Positions 21,960 to 32,815 of a DNA stretch of 64,000 nt are shown one piece after another. Source of the DNA: Odiellus spinosus (Eukaryota > Arthropoda > Arachnida > Opiliones > Phalangiidae); the NCBI GenBank assembly GCA_963920705.1, contig CAWUCO010000284.1, positions 639,222 through 703,221 on the forward strand, given 5' to 3'. The notes under the pieces are model-generated. The model saw only the letters and a program-made list of their open reading frames with translations. It was not told the DNA's origin and made no database searches. The translations under genes and the position numbers were made by a program. Position 1 is the first letter of the stretch; every line of letters starts with the position of its first letter.

Positions 21960-22340
21960 AAACTACAATTTCTATAAAAATTGTATAGAGGGAGTATCAA
22001 ATTTCCACTTTTATTCCTGCAAAAACTGCAGGAATATATTAAAACCAAGTTTATACAAAAATTGTAAGAGGTAGTATAAAATTTCCACTTTTATTCCTGT
22101 AAAAACTGCAGGAATATATTAAAACCAAGTTTATACAAAAACTGTATAGAGGGAGTATCAACTTTCCACTTTTATTCGTGCAAAAACTGCAGGAATATAT
22201 TAAAACCCAGTTTATACGAAAACTGTATAGAGGGAGTATCAAATTTCCACTTTTATTCCTGCAAAAACTGCAGGAATATATTAAAACCCAGTTTATACAA
22301 AAACTGTATAGAGGGAGTATCAAATTTCCAATCTTATTCC
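21960..22340 (-). promoter_or_regulatory. Paired-palindrome repeats, right promoter
   Basis: Four ~81-bp units upstream of the minus-strand transposase. Each contains an inverted repeat of the TTCCTGCA-N5-TGCAGGAA type (about 22014, 22095, 22175, 22256; the second and third have single mismatches) and a TATACA-N5-TGTATA type repeat, joined by GAGGGAGTATCAAATTTCC. They are the inverted counterpart of the left promoter units, with one more copy. Confidence 0.75.
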
Positions 22341-22660
22341 CGAAGATTGTATTAAAACTGTATTAATACTAACAGTATATAGGGATCGCATGCAATTGAG
22401 GAATTTTAAATTTCTACAATTGCAAAGCGAAAAGAGAAGCGAAAATATTTTCCGTACTCTATTCGCCAAACCTCTGAAGTGAGAAAAAATAGTAAATTTT
22501 TTTCTTTTCTACTATTTCAAGAGAGGTAAAAGCTGTACACGTGCTTTTGTTGTTAAAGGGAAGATGAAGAGAAAAATTGAACTTTATATTCGCCCCTTCC
22601 AGCTAGTAAAAATTACCTCGTTCGAAACTCATTTTTCATGCGAAACTTTTTGATTTTTTG
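22341..22660. repeat. Inner inverted repeat, right copy
   Basis: Reverse complement of about 11391-11690, extending from the transposase promoter outward: AACAGTATATAGGGAT, CCGTACTCTATTCGCCAAACC, GCTGTACACGTGCTTT and GCCCCTTCCAGCT. Beyond about 22640 the similarity to the left arm ends and a right-arm-specific segment with a spliced gene begins. Confidence 0.85.
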
Positions 22661-22960
22661 ATTCCGTTGCCTACCCCCTTTTTTATATCGAAAAGGCTAA
22701 TTTAATAATATTTCCTAGGGGTGGAATTCCCGAAAAAAAGTGTGGTATTTTAAAGTGAGTGAGTCTCTTACCATTTCTGCACCTGGTGGATATTTTAACC
22801 TTATATACTCTCTTTGTTTACGGTCACCTAACACCATATAGAAAGGCTAAGTGACCTTTCTATCTCTGTTGTTCAAGTATCAACTATATGGGTGACATTG
22901 AACGCGAAAGAAGGGGGGGGGTGAAAAAAATGTGGCCTTCCACCAGGCTTTGGACGAAAG

Positions 22961-22968
22961 TATAAAAG
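22961..22968 (+). promoter_or_regulatory. TATA box of the spliced gene
   Basis: TATAAAAG stands 110 bases upstream of the start codon at 23078. Transcription would begin near 22990. It is the clearest TATA box in the window. Confidence 0.6.
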
Positions 22969-23077
22969 TCGGGAATTAATACTGAAAAGACATCATTGAT
23001 CCATCTAATGTCCTACAGCAAAGAGAGTTCAAATTCAATAAGGGATAGGATGGAAAATCTATCGATAGCGAATTACA

Positions 23078-23821
23078 ATGTGGAAACTTCAAAAAAAAAA
23101 CGTAAGTTTCTAGTAATATATTGGTTTTAGAGTTTTTTTTTCATTGTAATTGTAGCACTGAGTCAAGTCAATTTTATTTATTTTTTTTTTTTTTCATTTA
23201 TTTAGGAACTGGATTACCATGTACCAGTGTTGGACACCTTTTTGGAAAAAATGCCAAAAAGCACGAAATCAAGGGAAAGCGATTTCTTCAAATTGGAACA
23301 CAAGCTGTTCAAAAGGTGGAAAGCGTTGAAAATGGCGCAAAAGACGTACGCTAATGCCGTAAGTATTTCAACACTATTTAGGTTCTATTTAGGCAATTTG
23401 GATCCTATAACTTAATTGGTTTAATTTTTATAAACTTTTTTCTAATAAATGTTTTTTGTCATTCTAGGCTGTACCAGATCCCGAAGATGATCATGAAGCT
23501 CCGCTGTCGATCGTCCTCTTCTTGTCCGGGGAGATATCCGGCATCCTTCAAGCTATAAATGACGTGAGAGTAATGAGAAGAAAAAACATCATTGAAAACT
23601 TTGGCTTGAAGGATGAATTTATTGAGACCTTGAGAGCAGTTCAATGGCAAAATTCCGAACTGCTCTTCGGGCCTCAATGGATGGATACTGTCCGGAAAGT
23701 CGAGGACGAAAGACTTCTCCAAAATTCAATGAAGGTGCAGCGGCATGAGAGAGGAGGAAGGGGATTCAGAGGAGGAAGAGGAAAACGGGGTCGTGAAGCC
23801 GGATGGTACTTGCCATACTAA
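23078..23821 (+). CDS. Three-exon gene, RGG-tailed protein of unknown function
   Basis: Exons 23078-23101, 23206-23358 and 23468-23821 join in frame into 176 residues. Both introns (104 and 109 bp) have GT(AAG)...AG borders, and the first has a T-rich tract before its acceptor. The start MWKLQKKN was chosen because only that frame continues into ELDYHVPVLDTFLEKMPK. The body is helical-looking and charged (FFKLEHKLFKRWKALKMAQ, PLSIVLFLSGEISGILQAIND). The C-terminus has an RGG-type run (RGGRGFRGGRGKRGREAG), typical of RNA-binding proteins. AATAAA-like signals follow at about 23860. I do not recognise the family. It lies inside the MULE right arm, so it is either an accessory gene of the element or a captured host gene. 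Confidence 0.68.
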
Positions 23822-24085
23822 AATTGTACCAAAAAAAAAAAAAAAAAAAAAATAATAATAATAATAATAAATATATTTGTCTTAAACGTAATCTTGGTGT
23901 TCAATATATTCTTCAACTCCCATATAACCATTTAACAGCACTTGAAATTAACATAATACATTACTCTGGCACATTGGTCACTCTAAAATAATATAAAATT
24001 AATATCGTAACTAGAGTTTAGAGGGAGCATAGCATTGCAAGTTCATAGTATTGCCTTCTATTTCCAGAATATTCAAGAATTTAGC

Positions 24086-24415
24086 TTAAAGGGAGAACGA
24101 AACTTAATAACAAGTGATTTTTTATCGATTCCTTATCGTTTCAATAAATAGTTTACAAAACAAATATTAAACAAGAAATAAATTTAAAACTTACCCGGAA
24201 AATAGGCTTAGCGGGATTCATGGAGATCCTGAAGGTGTAGTGAAGGCCCGTTGTTTACACAAGATCTCCACGAGACTTACAATCGCCTATTTTCCGGGTA
24301 AGTTTTAAATTTATTTCTAGTTTAATTTTTTTCTTAATTTTTGTTCACTACCCTAGATTTAAACAATAAAGAATCGATAAAAATCACTTGTTGTTAGGTT
24401 TTATTCTCCCTTTAA
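24086..24415. mobile_element. ~330-bp MITE flanked by TTAA
   Basis: Inverted over most of its length: ends TTAAAGGGAGAA and TTCTCCCTTTAA (the left copy reads GAAC), then ACAAGTGATTTTT-ATCGATTC in both arms. A 34-bp near-perfect core stem (ATTTAAAACTTACCCGGAAA and its complement, about 24171-24205 and 24287-24321) encloses an ~80-bp loop. TTAA at both borders fits a piggyBac-type duplication. Non-coding. Confidence 0.65.
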
Positions 24416-25029
24416 TGTTTAGGATATTGTATTTTGGTAAATTTCAGTAGAAAAGGACGAAGGCAAAGTTGCCAATGAAACCAAGGAATAAAGACACCGG
24501 GAAGATTCCATAGTATAGAATTTTGACATTGGCTGGGGTTAGTTTATAACTGCGCATTATCGGCGGGCAATACTTCATTTTGTAACAACGGTTTATAAAC
24601 ATATAGGGGACCGCCTGCGTGTAAAAGGATTGGAGGGCAATAAATAAAAAGGATTGACATGTGGTTGATTGGCATGTGATCAAAAAAAGGGGTCAGGTTG
24701 AACTTTTTACTATTGTGTGAAAAGCGATGGGAAAAGAAATATGTCCAAACAATAAAACTGAATAAATCGAAAACAAGCAGTAGCTAGAAGCCTTAAAATA
24801 CGGACATTAAATCTCCTAACATCAGTTGGATGCGCGAGTAAAATGCGCAGTAATTGTCGGGGAAACCAACGGGAGATAATTGGGCGACCGTAGTTATAAC
24901 GTTACATGACCCTTCCCGTTGCTGTTAAATTGAAGTTTTCGAAACTGTTCTGGGGCTCTGTAGACTTTTTCCAAGGTTTGGACAAAGTCATTTAATATAA
25001 TCACAACAAGTATATATATTAATTTCTAT
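24416..25029. other. Right-arm spacer, nothing certain
   Basis: No recognised gene. A 79-codon minus-strand open frame at 24444-24683 ends in a hydrophobic stretch (ILYYGIFPVSLFLGFIGNFAF) that could be a membrane helix, but nothing supports it as a gene. Confidence 0.4.
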
Positions 25030-28000
25030 CGATTTTGGATAAAAATCAAATTGAATTTTACAGAAAATGGAAATTAAATTTAAACTTGATCGAATTAAAT
25101 TGAAATGGGCTATTCAGATTGAGGGTAATTAAGTGTAGGCTGCGTGTAAATATTTTGGTGTATTTTGGGTTAATATTGGGGGAGTAAAGGGCTGCCGAAA
25201 ATGAAATTGAATTTTACAGAAAATTCAAATAAAATTTAAACTGAATTTAATTAAATCTAATTGGGGTTTAGAATTTGAGAGGAATTAGTAGAAGGCTTTA
25301 TAAATTGTTTTTATTGTGTTTTGGTTAGAAATTGACTTAGTTTAGGGCTGCCGAAAATGAAATTGAATTTTACAGAAAATCCAAATTAAATCTAAATGAG
25401 GTCTTTTTATCGAGGGTAAATAGGGGTAGGCTGCGTATAAATATTTTTGGTGTATTTTGGGTTAATATTGGGCAAGTAAAGCGCTGCCGAAAATCAAATT
25501 GAAATTTACAGAAAGCCGAAATAAATTTTACAGACGGAAAATTTAAATTTGGCGGGTTTCTGACCGAGGGAGGGGCCGAGGGAACTCAAATAGCCGCGAA
25601 AAAAGAATTTTAGAGTAAATATAAATCTAATTTTAACTGAATTTAATTAAATCTAAATGGGGTTTAGAATTTGAGGGAAATTAGTAGAAGGCTATATAAA
25701 TTAATTTCAATTAATATTGTTTAAAAATTGGCTTAGTTTAGGGCTGCCGAAAGTGAAAATGAATTTTACAGAAAATTCAAATAAAATTTAAACTTGATCG
25801 AATTAAATCGAAATGGTGTCTTTATATTGAAGGTAATTAGGTGTAGACTGCGTATAGAAATTTTGGTGTATTTTGGGTCAATATTGGGGAAGTAAGGGGC
25901 TGCCGAAAATGAAATTTAAATTTACAGAAAGTCGAACTATATTTTGCAGACGGAAAAATTTAAATTTGGCGGGTTTCTGAGGGGCCGAGGGAACACATAT
26001 AGCCGCGAAAAACGAATTTTATACTAAATATTAATAAAATTTAAACTGAATTTAATTAAATCTAAATGGGGTTTACAATTTGAGGGAAATTAGTAGAAGG
26101 CTAGATAAATTAATTTTAATGCATTTTGGTTAAAAATTGGCTTAGTTTTGGGCTGCTAAAAAAGAAATTGAATTTTACAGAAAATTGAAATTAAATTTAA
26201 ACTTAATCGAATTAAATTGAAATGGACTATTCATATTGAGGGTAATTAGGTGTAGGCTGCGTATAAAAATTTTGGTGTTTTTTGGGTTAATATTGGGGAA
26301 GTAAACGGCTGCCGAAAATGAAATTTAAATTTACAGAAAGTCGAAATATATTTTGCAGACGGAAAATTTAAATTTGGCGGGTTTCTGAGGGGCCGAGGGA
26401 ACTGATATAGCCGCGAAAAACGAATTTTATAGTAAATATAAATAAAATTCAAACTGGATTTAAATAAATCTAAATGGGGTTTATAATTTGAGGGAAATTA
26501 GTAGAAGGCTATTTAAATTAATTCGAAGGAATATTGGTTAAAAATTGGCTAAGTTTAAGTCTGCTGAAAATAAAATTGAATTTTACGGAAAATTCAAATT
26601 ATATTTAAACTGAATTTAATTAAATCTAATTGCGGCTTATAATTTGATGGATATTGGCAGAAGGCTATATAAATTATTTTTAGCGTAATTTGATTAAAAA
26701 TTGGCTTAGTTTAGGGCTGCCGAAAGTGAAAATGAATTTTACAGAAAATTCAAATAAAATTTAAACTTGATAGAATTAAATCTAAATGGGGTATTCATAT
26801 TGAGGGTAATAAGGTGTAGGCTGCGAACACAAATTTTGGTGTATTTTCGGTTAATATTGGGGAAGTAAAGGGCTTCCGAAAATAAAATTGAATTTTACAG
26901 AAAAGGGAAATAAAATTTAAACTTGATCGAATTAAACTGAAATGGGGTTTTCATATTGAGGGTATTTAGGTGTAGGCTTCGTATAGAAATTTTGGTGTAT
27001 TTTGGGTTAATATTGGGCAAGTAAAGCGCTGCCGAAAATCAAATTGAAATTTACAGAAAGCCGAAATAAATTTTACAGACGGAAAATTTAAATTTGGCGG
27101 GTTTCTGACCGAGGGAGGGGCCGAGGGAACTCAAATAGCCGCGAAAAAAGAATTTTAGAGTAAATATAAATCTAATTTTAACTGAATTTAATTAAATCTA
27201 AATGGGGTTTAGAATTTGAGGGAAATTAGTAGAAGGCTATATAAATTAATTTCAATTAATATTGTTTAAAAATTGGCTTAGTTTAGGGCTGCCGAAAGTG
27301 AAAATGAATTTTACAGAAAATTCAAATAAAATTTAAACTTGATCGAATTAAATCGAAATGGTGTCTTTATATTGAAGGTAATTAGGTGTAGACTGCGTAT
27401 AGAAATTTTGGTGTATTTTGGGTCAATATTGGGGAAGTAAGGGGCTGCCGAAAATGAAATTTAAATTTACAGAAAGTCGAACTATATTTTGCAGACGGAA
27501 AAATTTAAATTTGGCGGGTTTCTGAGGGGCCGAGGGAACACATATAGCCGCGAAAAACGAATTTTATACTAAATATTAATAAAATTTAAACTGAATTTAA
27601 TTAAATCTAAATGGGGTTTACAATTTGAGGGAAATTAGTAGAAGGCTAGATAAATTAATTTTAATGCATTTTGGTTAAAAATTGGCTTAGTTTTGGGCTG
27701 CTAAAAAAGAAATTGAATTTTACAGAAAATTGAAATTAAATTTAAACTTAATCGAATTAAATTGAAATGGACTATTCATATTGAGGGTAATTAGGTGTAG
27801 GCTGCGTATAAAAATTTTGGTGTTTTTTGGGTTAATATTGGGGAAGTAAACGGCTGCCGAAAATGAAATTTAAATTTACAGAAAGTCGAAATATATTTTG
27901 CAGACGGAAAATTTAAATTTGGCGGGTTTCTGAGGGGCCGAGGGAACTGATATAGCCGCGAAAAACGAATTTTATAGTAAATATAAATAAAATTCAAACT

Positions 28001-29300
28001 GGATTTAAATAAATCTAAATGGGGTTTATAATTTGAGGGAAATTAGTAGAAGGCTATTTAAATTAATTCGAAGGAATATTGGTTAAAAATTGGCTAAGTT
28101 TAAGTCTGCTGAAAATAAAATTGAATTTTACGGAAAATTCAAATTATATTTAAACTGAATTTAATTAAATCTAATTGCGGCTTATAATTTGATGGATATT
28201 GGCAGAAGGCTATATAAATTATTTTTAGCGTAATTTGATTAAAAATTGGCTTAGTTTAGGGCTGCCGAAAGTGAAAATGAATTTTACAGAAAATTCAAAT
28301 AAAATTTAAACTTGATAGAATTAAATCTAAATGGGGTATTCATATTGAGGGTAATAAGGTGTAGGCTGCGAACACAAATTTTGGTGTATTTTCGGTTAAT
28401 ATTGGGGAAGTAAAGGGCTTCCGAAAATAAAATTGAATTTTACAGAAAAGGGAAATAAAATTTAAACTTGATCGAATTAAACTGAAATGGGGTTTTCATA
28501 TTGAGGGTATTTAGGTGTAGGCTTCGTATAGAAATTTTGGTGTATTTTGGGTTAGTATTGGGGAAGTAAAGGGCTGCCGGAAATGAAATTGAATTTTACA
28601 GAAAGTCGAAATATATTTTGCAGACGGAAAATTTAAATTTGCCGGGTTTCTGACCGGAATTTGGCGTGATAAAGCATTGGGGGAGTGACCGAGGGAACTC
28701 AAATGGCCGCGAAAAACGAATTTTACAGTAAATATAAAAAATAATTAAACTGAATCTAATTACATCTAAATGGGGTTCAGAATTTGAGAGGAATTAGTAG
28801 AAGGCTATTTAAATTAATTTTAAGGAATATTGGCTAAGTTTAGGTCTGCCGAAAATGAAATTGAATTTTACGGAAAATTCAAATAAAATTTAAACTGAAT
28901 TTAATTAAATCTAATTGGGGTTTATAATTTGAGGGAAATTGGTAGAAGGCTATATAAATAATTTTTAATGTGTTTTGGTTAGAAATTGGCTTAGTTTTGG
29001 GCTGCTAAAAAAGAAATTGAATTTTACAGAAAATTGAAATTAAATTTAAACTTAATCGAATTAAATTAAAATGGGCTATTCATATTGAAGGTAATTAGGT
29101 ATAGGCTGCGTATAAAAATTTGGTGTTTTTTGGGTTAATATTGGGGAAGTAAACGGCTGCCGAAAATGAAATTTAAATTTACAGAAAGTCGAAATATATT
29201 TTGCAGACGGAAAATTTAAATTTGGCGGGTTTCGGACCGGAATTTGTCACTTTAAAGCTTGCGGGAGGGGCGACATCTCGTATCAAACTAAGAGAACTAC
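25030..29300. repeat. Right subterminal repeat array of the MULE
   Basis: More than 20 AT-rich units of 150-240 bp with the recurring motifs GGGCTGCCGAAAATGAAATT, GAATTTTACAGAAAATTCAA, TTTAATTAAATCTAAATGGG, GAAATTAGTAGAAGGCTATA and GGTGTATTTTGGGTTAATAT. They are the inverse of the left-arm units at 10030-10930. The right array is about four times longer, partly through a large tandem duplication. Confidence 0.92.
25450..28539. repeat. Tandem duplication of 1545 bp within the array
   Basis: The block 25450-26994 is repeated at 26995-28539 with essentially no differences visible; for example, a 68-codon antisense open frame at 26246-26452 recurs identically at 27791-27997. The near identity means a recent unequal crossover, or an assembly duplication. 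Confidence 0.9.
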
Positions 29301-30024
29301 AAGAAGATATTTTTCTAATATCTACCAACAATGAATAGAATTTTAGAGAAAATCAAATTAATTTGAAACTGAATTGTAGTAAATTCGATGGGGGTGTTTA
29401 TACTGAGGGTAATTACTAGGATATGCATAATAATTTCGGTGTATTTTGAGTTATTATTGATGAAGTGCAGGGCTGCCGAAAATGAATTTGAATTTTACAG
29501 AAATTCTAAATCAAATTTAAACTGAATTTAATTAAATTTAAATGGGGTTTAAAATTTGAGGGGAATTAGTAGAAGGCTATATAAATTAATTTTAAGGGAT
29601 TTTGGTTTAATATTAGCTAATTTAACAGAAAAGCAATTGAATTCCCTCCCCCCTCCCCCGCCTAAGTCAGATGATGGTAGCGGAAAACCAAGCACCTCCC
29701 TCAGTCCCTTCGCCCATACCGTAAATTCTTATTTTTATTTAATATATAATATCCGAGTATTTGAGAGTAAGGAAGCTTAAAACAATTAATTTGAATAGTT
29801 TCTAGTTAAATCCGATTTAAATATTTCGCTTATATAATAGCAAGAAGATTTAATGTAAATATGCTTTATAAAAACGTTCATATCCCGCTTTCCGCTATTT
29901 ACAGAAATTGCCTTGGGCCGAAAAAAGCTGAAATCCGCAATTTACAGAAACTCCTCCTATGATAGTAGTTTTCCTACTTTCAGCTTTTTTCAGCTCTTTC
30001 TGCTTTTCTGTAAAATAGTGTTGG
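29301..30024. repeat. Right terminal inverted repeat
   Basis: Inverse of about 9561-10290. It starts at CTTGCGGGAGGGGCGACATC (29256) and ends in AAAATAGTGTTGG at the 9-bp duplication. A ~45-bp insertion near 29310-29355 is absent from the left copy. Confidence 0.9.
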
Positions 30025-30033
30025 CCCCTCCAG
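30025..30033. repeat. Right target-site duplication of the MULE
   Basis: CCCCTCCAG, identical to 9552-9560. Joining the Helentron halves across one copy puts the GGAGVGKS motif back in phase with upstream coding sequence, which confirms the junction. Confidence 0.88.
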
Positions 30034-30734
30034 GCACAAAAAGGCGTAAAGGGGTTCTCTCGGTCTTTAAGTGAAGTAAAACGTGGTAAAATATCTCTTT
30101 GTTTCGCATTCAACTTTCTAAGAATACCGTGATATTCCGAATCATCCACTAAGGTTAATGACGGCAAAATGGTTTTATCATTATTTCCGTTATCAACATC
30201 TCTATTGATATCACCTTTAGCATTTTGCGCCATATTAACTAGAAAATCGGAATCTTCCGCGGCGACTGATCTATTGATTTCATTACGATATTCAGGTTCT
30301 GGTTGAATGTTAGTAAGGTCAGCTTCAATCTCTTCGTTTTCAAAATCTGCTAGAGCCTTTTCAAACGCCATCTCGTCATTTTCATGATTAAATTCTTTTC
30401 TAACTTCTTTAATTGTGTCTAAGCAAACCTCATATTCGGTTCTAAGATCTTGTTCCAAAATGTCTTTCGTTTCATCGCGCCAAGGGGTGAACAACATTAT
30501 TTGCTCGCGATAAAAGTTATCTGGATCTTTATCCACGTGTAATTTGCGGTATCTTATAATTTTGGAGTGGCCGCGTTTTCGAACGAAACCGGACGAGTCT
30601 TTCAATTTAAGCCACTTACCATAAGATTCACTATTATCATTTTGGTTGATGTCATCAACGTTAGATTCATTTTTAACAACTTTTCGAGTTTTAGCAAACT
30701 CGTACCAAGCGGCAAATTGCGCTAACGTTGTCAT
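30025..30734 (-). pseudogene. Helentron Rep/helicase linker segment
   Basis: Begins MTTLAQFAAWYEFAKTRKV, a sequence conserved after the Rep domain in Helitrons, and continues through REQIMLFTPWRDE and FNHENDEMAFEKALADF, the usual linker toward the helicase, up to RLNAKQRDILPRFTSLKDRENPF. The open frame runs on to 29895, but its last ~45 codons lie in the MULE terminus. It is joined to the preceding piece by a frameshift at about 30733 (the two frames overlap by four bases). Confidence 0.85.
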
Positions 30735-31545
30735 TTCCTCTGGACATAATGTTCTATCAGACCAGAGGAAAAAACATTTTCACTATCTTCTGGCAACTCT
30801 TCCAGTTCATCTTTACTTTTAAGGATGTGAACACGATTTTTGGGCAAATTCGTGTTTATGTAAATACACGCCCGACTACTTCTTGATACGGGAATTTGCA
30901 ACCCAGCGTAAGCGGCTTCTTGCGCGCTTACCTCGTGCGCGTTTAAAAACTGATTCGCTATTACTTTCATTTTCTCTTTCACGGTGCAATTGTCTTTTTT
31001 CGCTTGTTTTGGAGCTTCACGTAAGAGCATTGACATTCCTCGTTGAGATTTTCCTATATAGGAAACAATGTACATGACGCAAGCGTAAGCGTCGAGAACA
31101 TATTGAATATCCATATTAGCTCGCCAAAGATGCAAAACTTTCTCATTGTACGGATTCACCCTGGTGTCTTTAGGCTTTCTTTTCAAAATAACTGTTTTTC
31201 TCTTGAGATTGTAAGTAGCGGCAGCAATATATTCAGCTTCGGTCATGCGTAATTTTGCTAATAATTGCTCAAATGTATCAACCCAAAGTTCCTTCTCTTT
31301 CAATTGTAAAGTATCGTACAATAATTTGTTATTGTTCTTGCATTTTAATTCTTCCTCTAGCGTTCCAACCTTCCTTTGCGTAGGATCGTAAATTATCGTA
31401 CGAGGCATTGGTGGAAATAGAATTCCAAAACGGCATGTGGAAGTATTATTAACCTTTTTTTTACAAGTCATCGTATGTCTATGAATTTGTAACCGTGTCA
31501 ACAAATTTAAGTCTTCATCATTGTGTTCGCTCAGCGCAAGTTATA
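30731..31545 (-). pseudogene. Helentron Rep tyrosine region
   Basis: Homology starts upstream of the first ATG (31504) with HNDEDLNLLTRLQIHRHTMT and CRFGILFPPMPRT, and includes DIQYVLDAYACVMYIVSYIGKSQRGMS, where the Y-x3-Y-x2-K cluster is the Rep catalytic tyrosine motif. It ends ENVFSSGLIEHYVQRK at a frameshift. Rep nicks one DNA strand and stays covalently joined to it through this Tyr during rolling-circle transposition. Confidence 0.88.
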
Positions 31546-31859
31546 ATTTTATCTACAAAATCTTCTACTTCTTTGACATTTGAAAAATCATCTTTGAGTT
31601 TAGGCGCGCCTTTAATCCATACTAGGCCATGTTGGTGTGGAGAGCCTCTCTGTTGTATTTCAACCCTGAAGTAATAATCTTCTATAACTCCAAGGGGGCC
31701 TAATTTCTGTAGAGCTTTAAGAAGAGCTCGAAAACGGTGGTCAAAATAACGAGCGCAAGTAACTGGGTCATCCTGAATAAGTTTTGACTTTTCCGCGTAA
31801 CTTAAACTCAACACTTCCTGCGCTTCTAGACTTTCTTGCCCAGAGGTTACGCGCAACAC
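31518..31859 (-). pseudogene. Helentron Rep HUH region
   Basis: 113 codons containing YYFRVEIQQRGSPHQHGLVWI: the H-Q-H pair is the metal-binding HUH motif of Rep endonucleases. It starts in WPELLNVLRV-like sequence (the first residues lie before the ATG) and ends ITCAERTQ at a frameshift near 31530. Confidence 0.9.
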
Positions 31860-32815
31860 GTTAAGTAGCTCTGGCCATTTCTTTCGGCGGCAGAAAGCGT
31901 CACGAAGAGAGTAGCCGTCCCAAGTTGCCTAAGCATACCTAGCATTTCTTTCTGCCTATGTTGCCAGTAAGAAGGAGAAGATTGTAATTTTTCAAGGACA
32001 CGAAACCCATCATCCTGCTTAATAAGGCTTTCAAGGGCTCCCTCGGAAGATAAATATCCGGCAGTATAATTTGACCCATCATTTTTTTTAGTTTTCCTCA
32101 TACAAACTTGTATAGCTTGACTCACTTTTAAAGTTTCTAACTTAACGAAAGAGTAAAATAGTTTTGAGGGATTCTTTGCGCAACGCCGATCAGAATTACG
32201 AAGTTCCCATTTAACTATATCCCCGTAGCTTGCTTTAACCTTGAGTTCTCTTTTTTGGCCAACATATATACTTGGGAAAGATAATTCCTCCGCGTCCTCG
32301 TCAAATAATAATGATATAGGTTTTTGCCCTTCCCCAGGTGCAAATTTAACGTGCATGGTATTTGAAGGCAAAAAATCCGCCGAAGACACTAATAACGTAT
32401 CCTGATTTCCAACCGGGGTTAAATTAACAACATCCGGCTCATTCCACAAATCATCACTATCTCTTTCGTTATTTTGCAAATCTGTGTTTTCCCGCGAGAT
32501 ATCAACATGCTCTAACTGACGATCATTTTCGTCAACAATAAATTCAAGTTCTTCCTGAATAGGGTCTAATATATTGCGGTTAATCGTTATTTCATGCTTC
32601 TGATACAATGGAGTTCTTACTAAAAAACTAAGGGCTTCCATAATTTTTTTGGGTCTAACAGTTTCATACATAAACGGTGACCTATATTGCATTCTTCTCA
32701 TGAATTCAATTTGTATGGTGTCGGTGTCGCGGGGTAACCTTGGTAAAACAAATACTGTACACTCAACATTAATAGGGACGTTAACTACGTTCCCCTTAAT
32801 TCCTTTGTCGATCAC
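31847..32815 (-). pseudogene. Helitron-like N domain
   Basis: 322 codons: KGNVVNVPINVECTVFVLPR, RRMQYRSPFMYETVRPKKI, and toward the end HRQKEMLGMLRQLGTATLFVTLSAAE, which are all conserved blocks of the Helitron helicase-like N-terminal domain. A one-base shift within LSAAERNGQS breaks the link to the HUH piece. The frame is entered from the upstream piece by another shift near 32810. Confidence 0.88.

Larger units (their letters stand above)
9561..30024. mobile_element. 20.46-kb MULE with inverted duplicate genes
   Basis: Ends are CCAACACTATTTTACAG on the left and its reverse complement on the right, flanked by a 9-bp duplication that interrupts a Helentron helicase gene. From outside in: long terminal inverted repeats with subterminal repeat arrays (left ~1.37 kb, right expanded to ~5 kb), inner inverted promoter repeats (11391-12000 and 21960-22660), then two convergent homologous MULE-type genes (12173-17770 plus, 21935-18849 minus) around a small inverted-repeat element at 17917-18753. 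The right side has in addition a spliced gene (23078-23821) and a TTAA-flanked MITE. DDE transposase, SWIM finger and Ulp1 protease place it with animal MULEs. I know of no described element with this full arrangement, but I could not search. Confidence 0.87.

Noticed and set aside
24444..24683. 79-codon minus-strand frame with a hydrophobic end
   Set aside because: No start context, homology or neighbours support it.
9561..30024. Polinton/Maverick or giant-virus-like element because of its 20-kb size
   Set aside because: No DNA polymerase, retroviral-type integrase, ATPase or capsid gene is visible. Transposase, SWIM finger and 9-bp duplication indicate a MULE.
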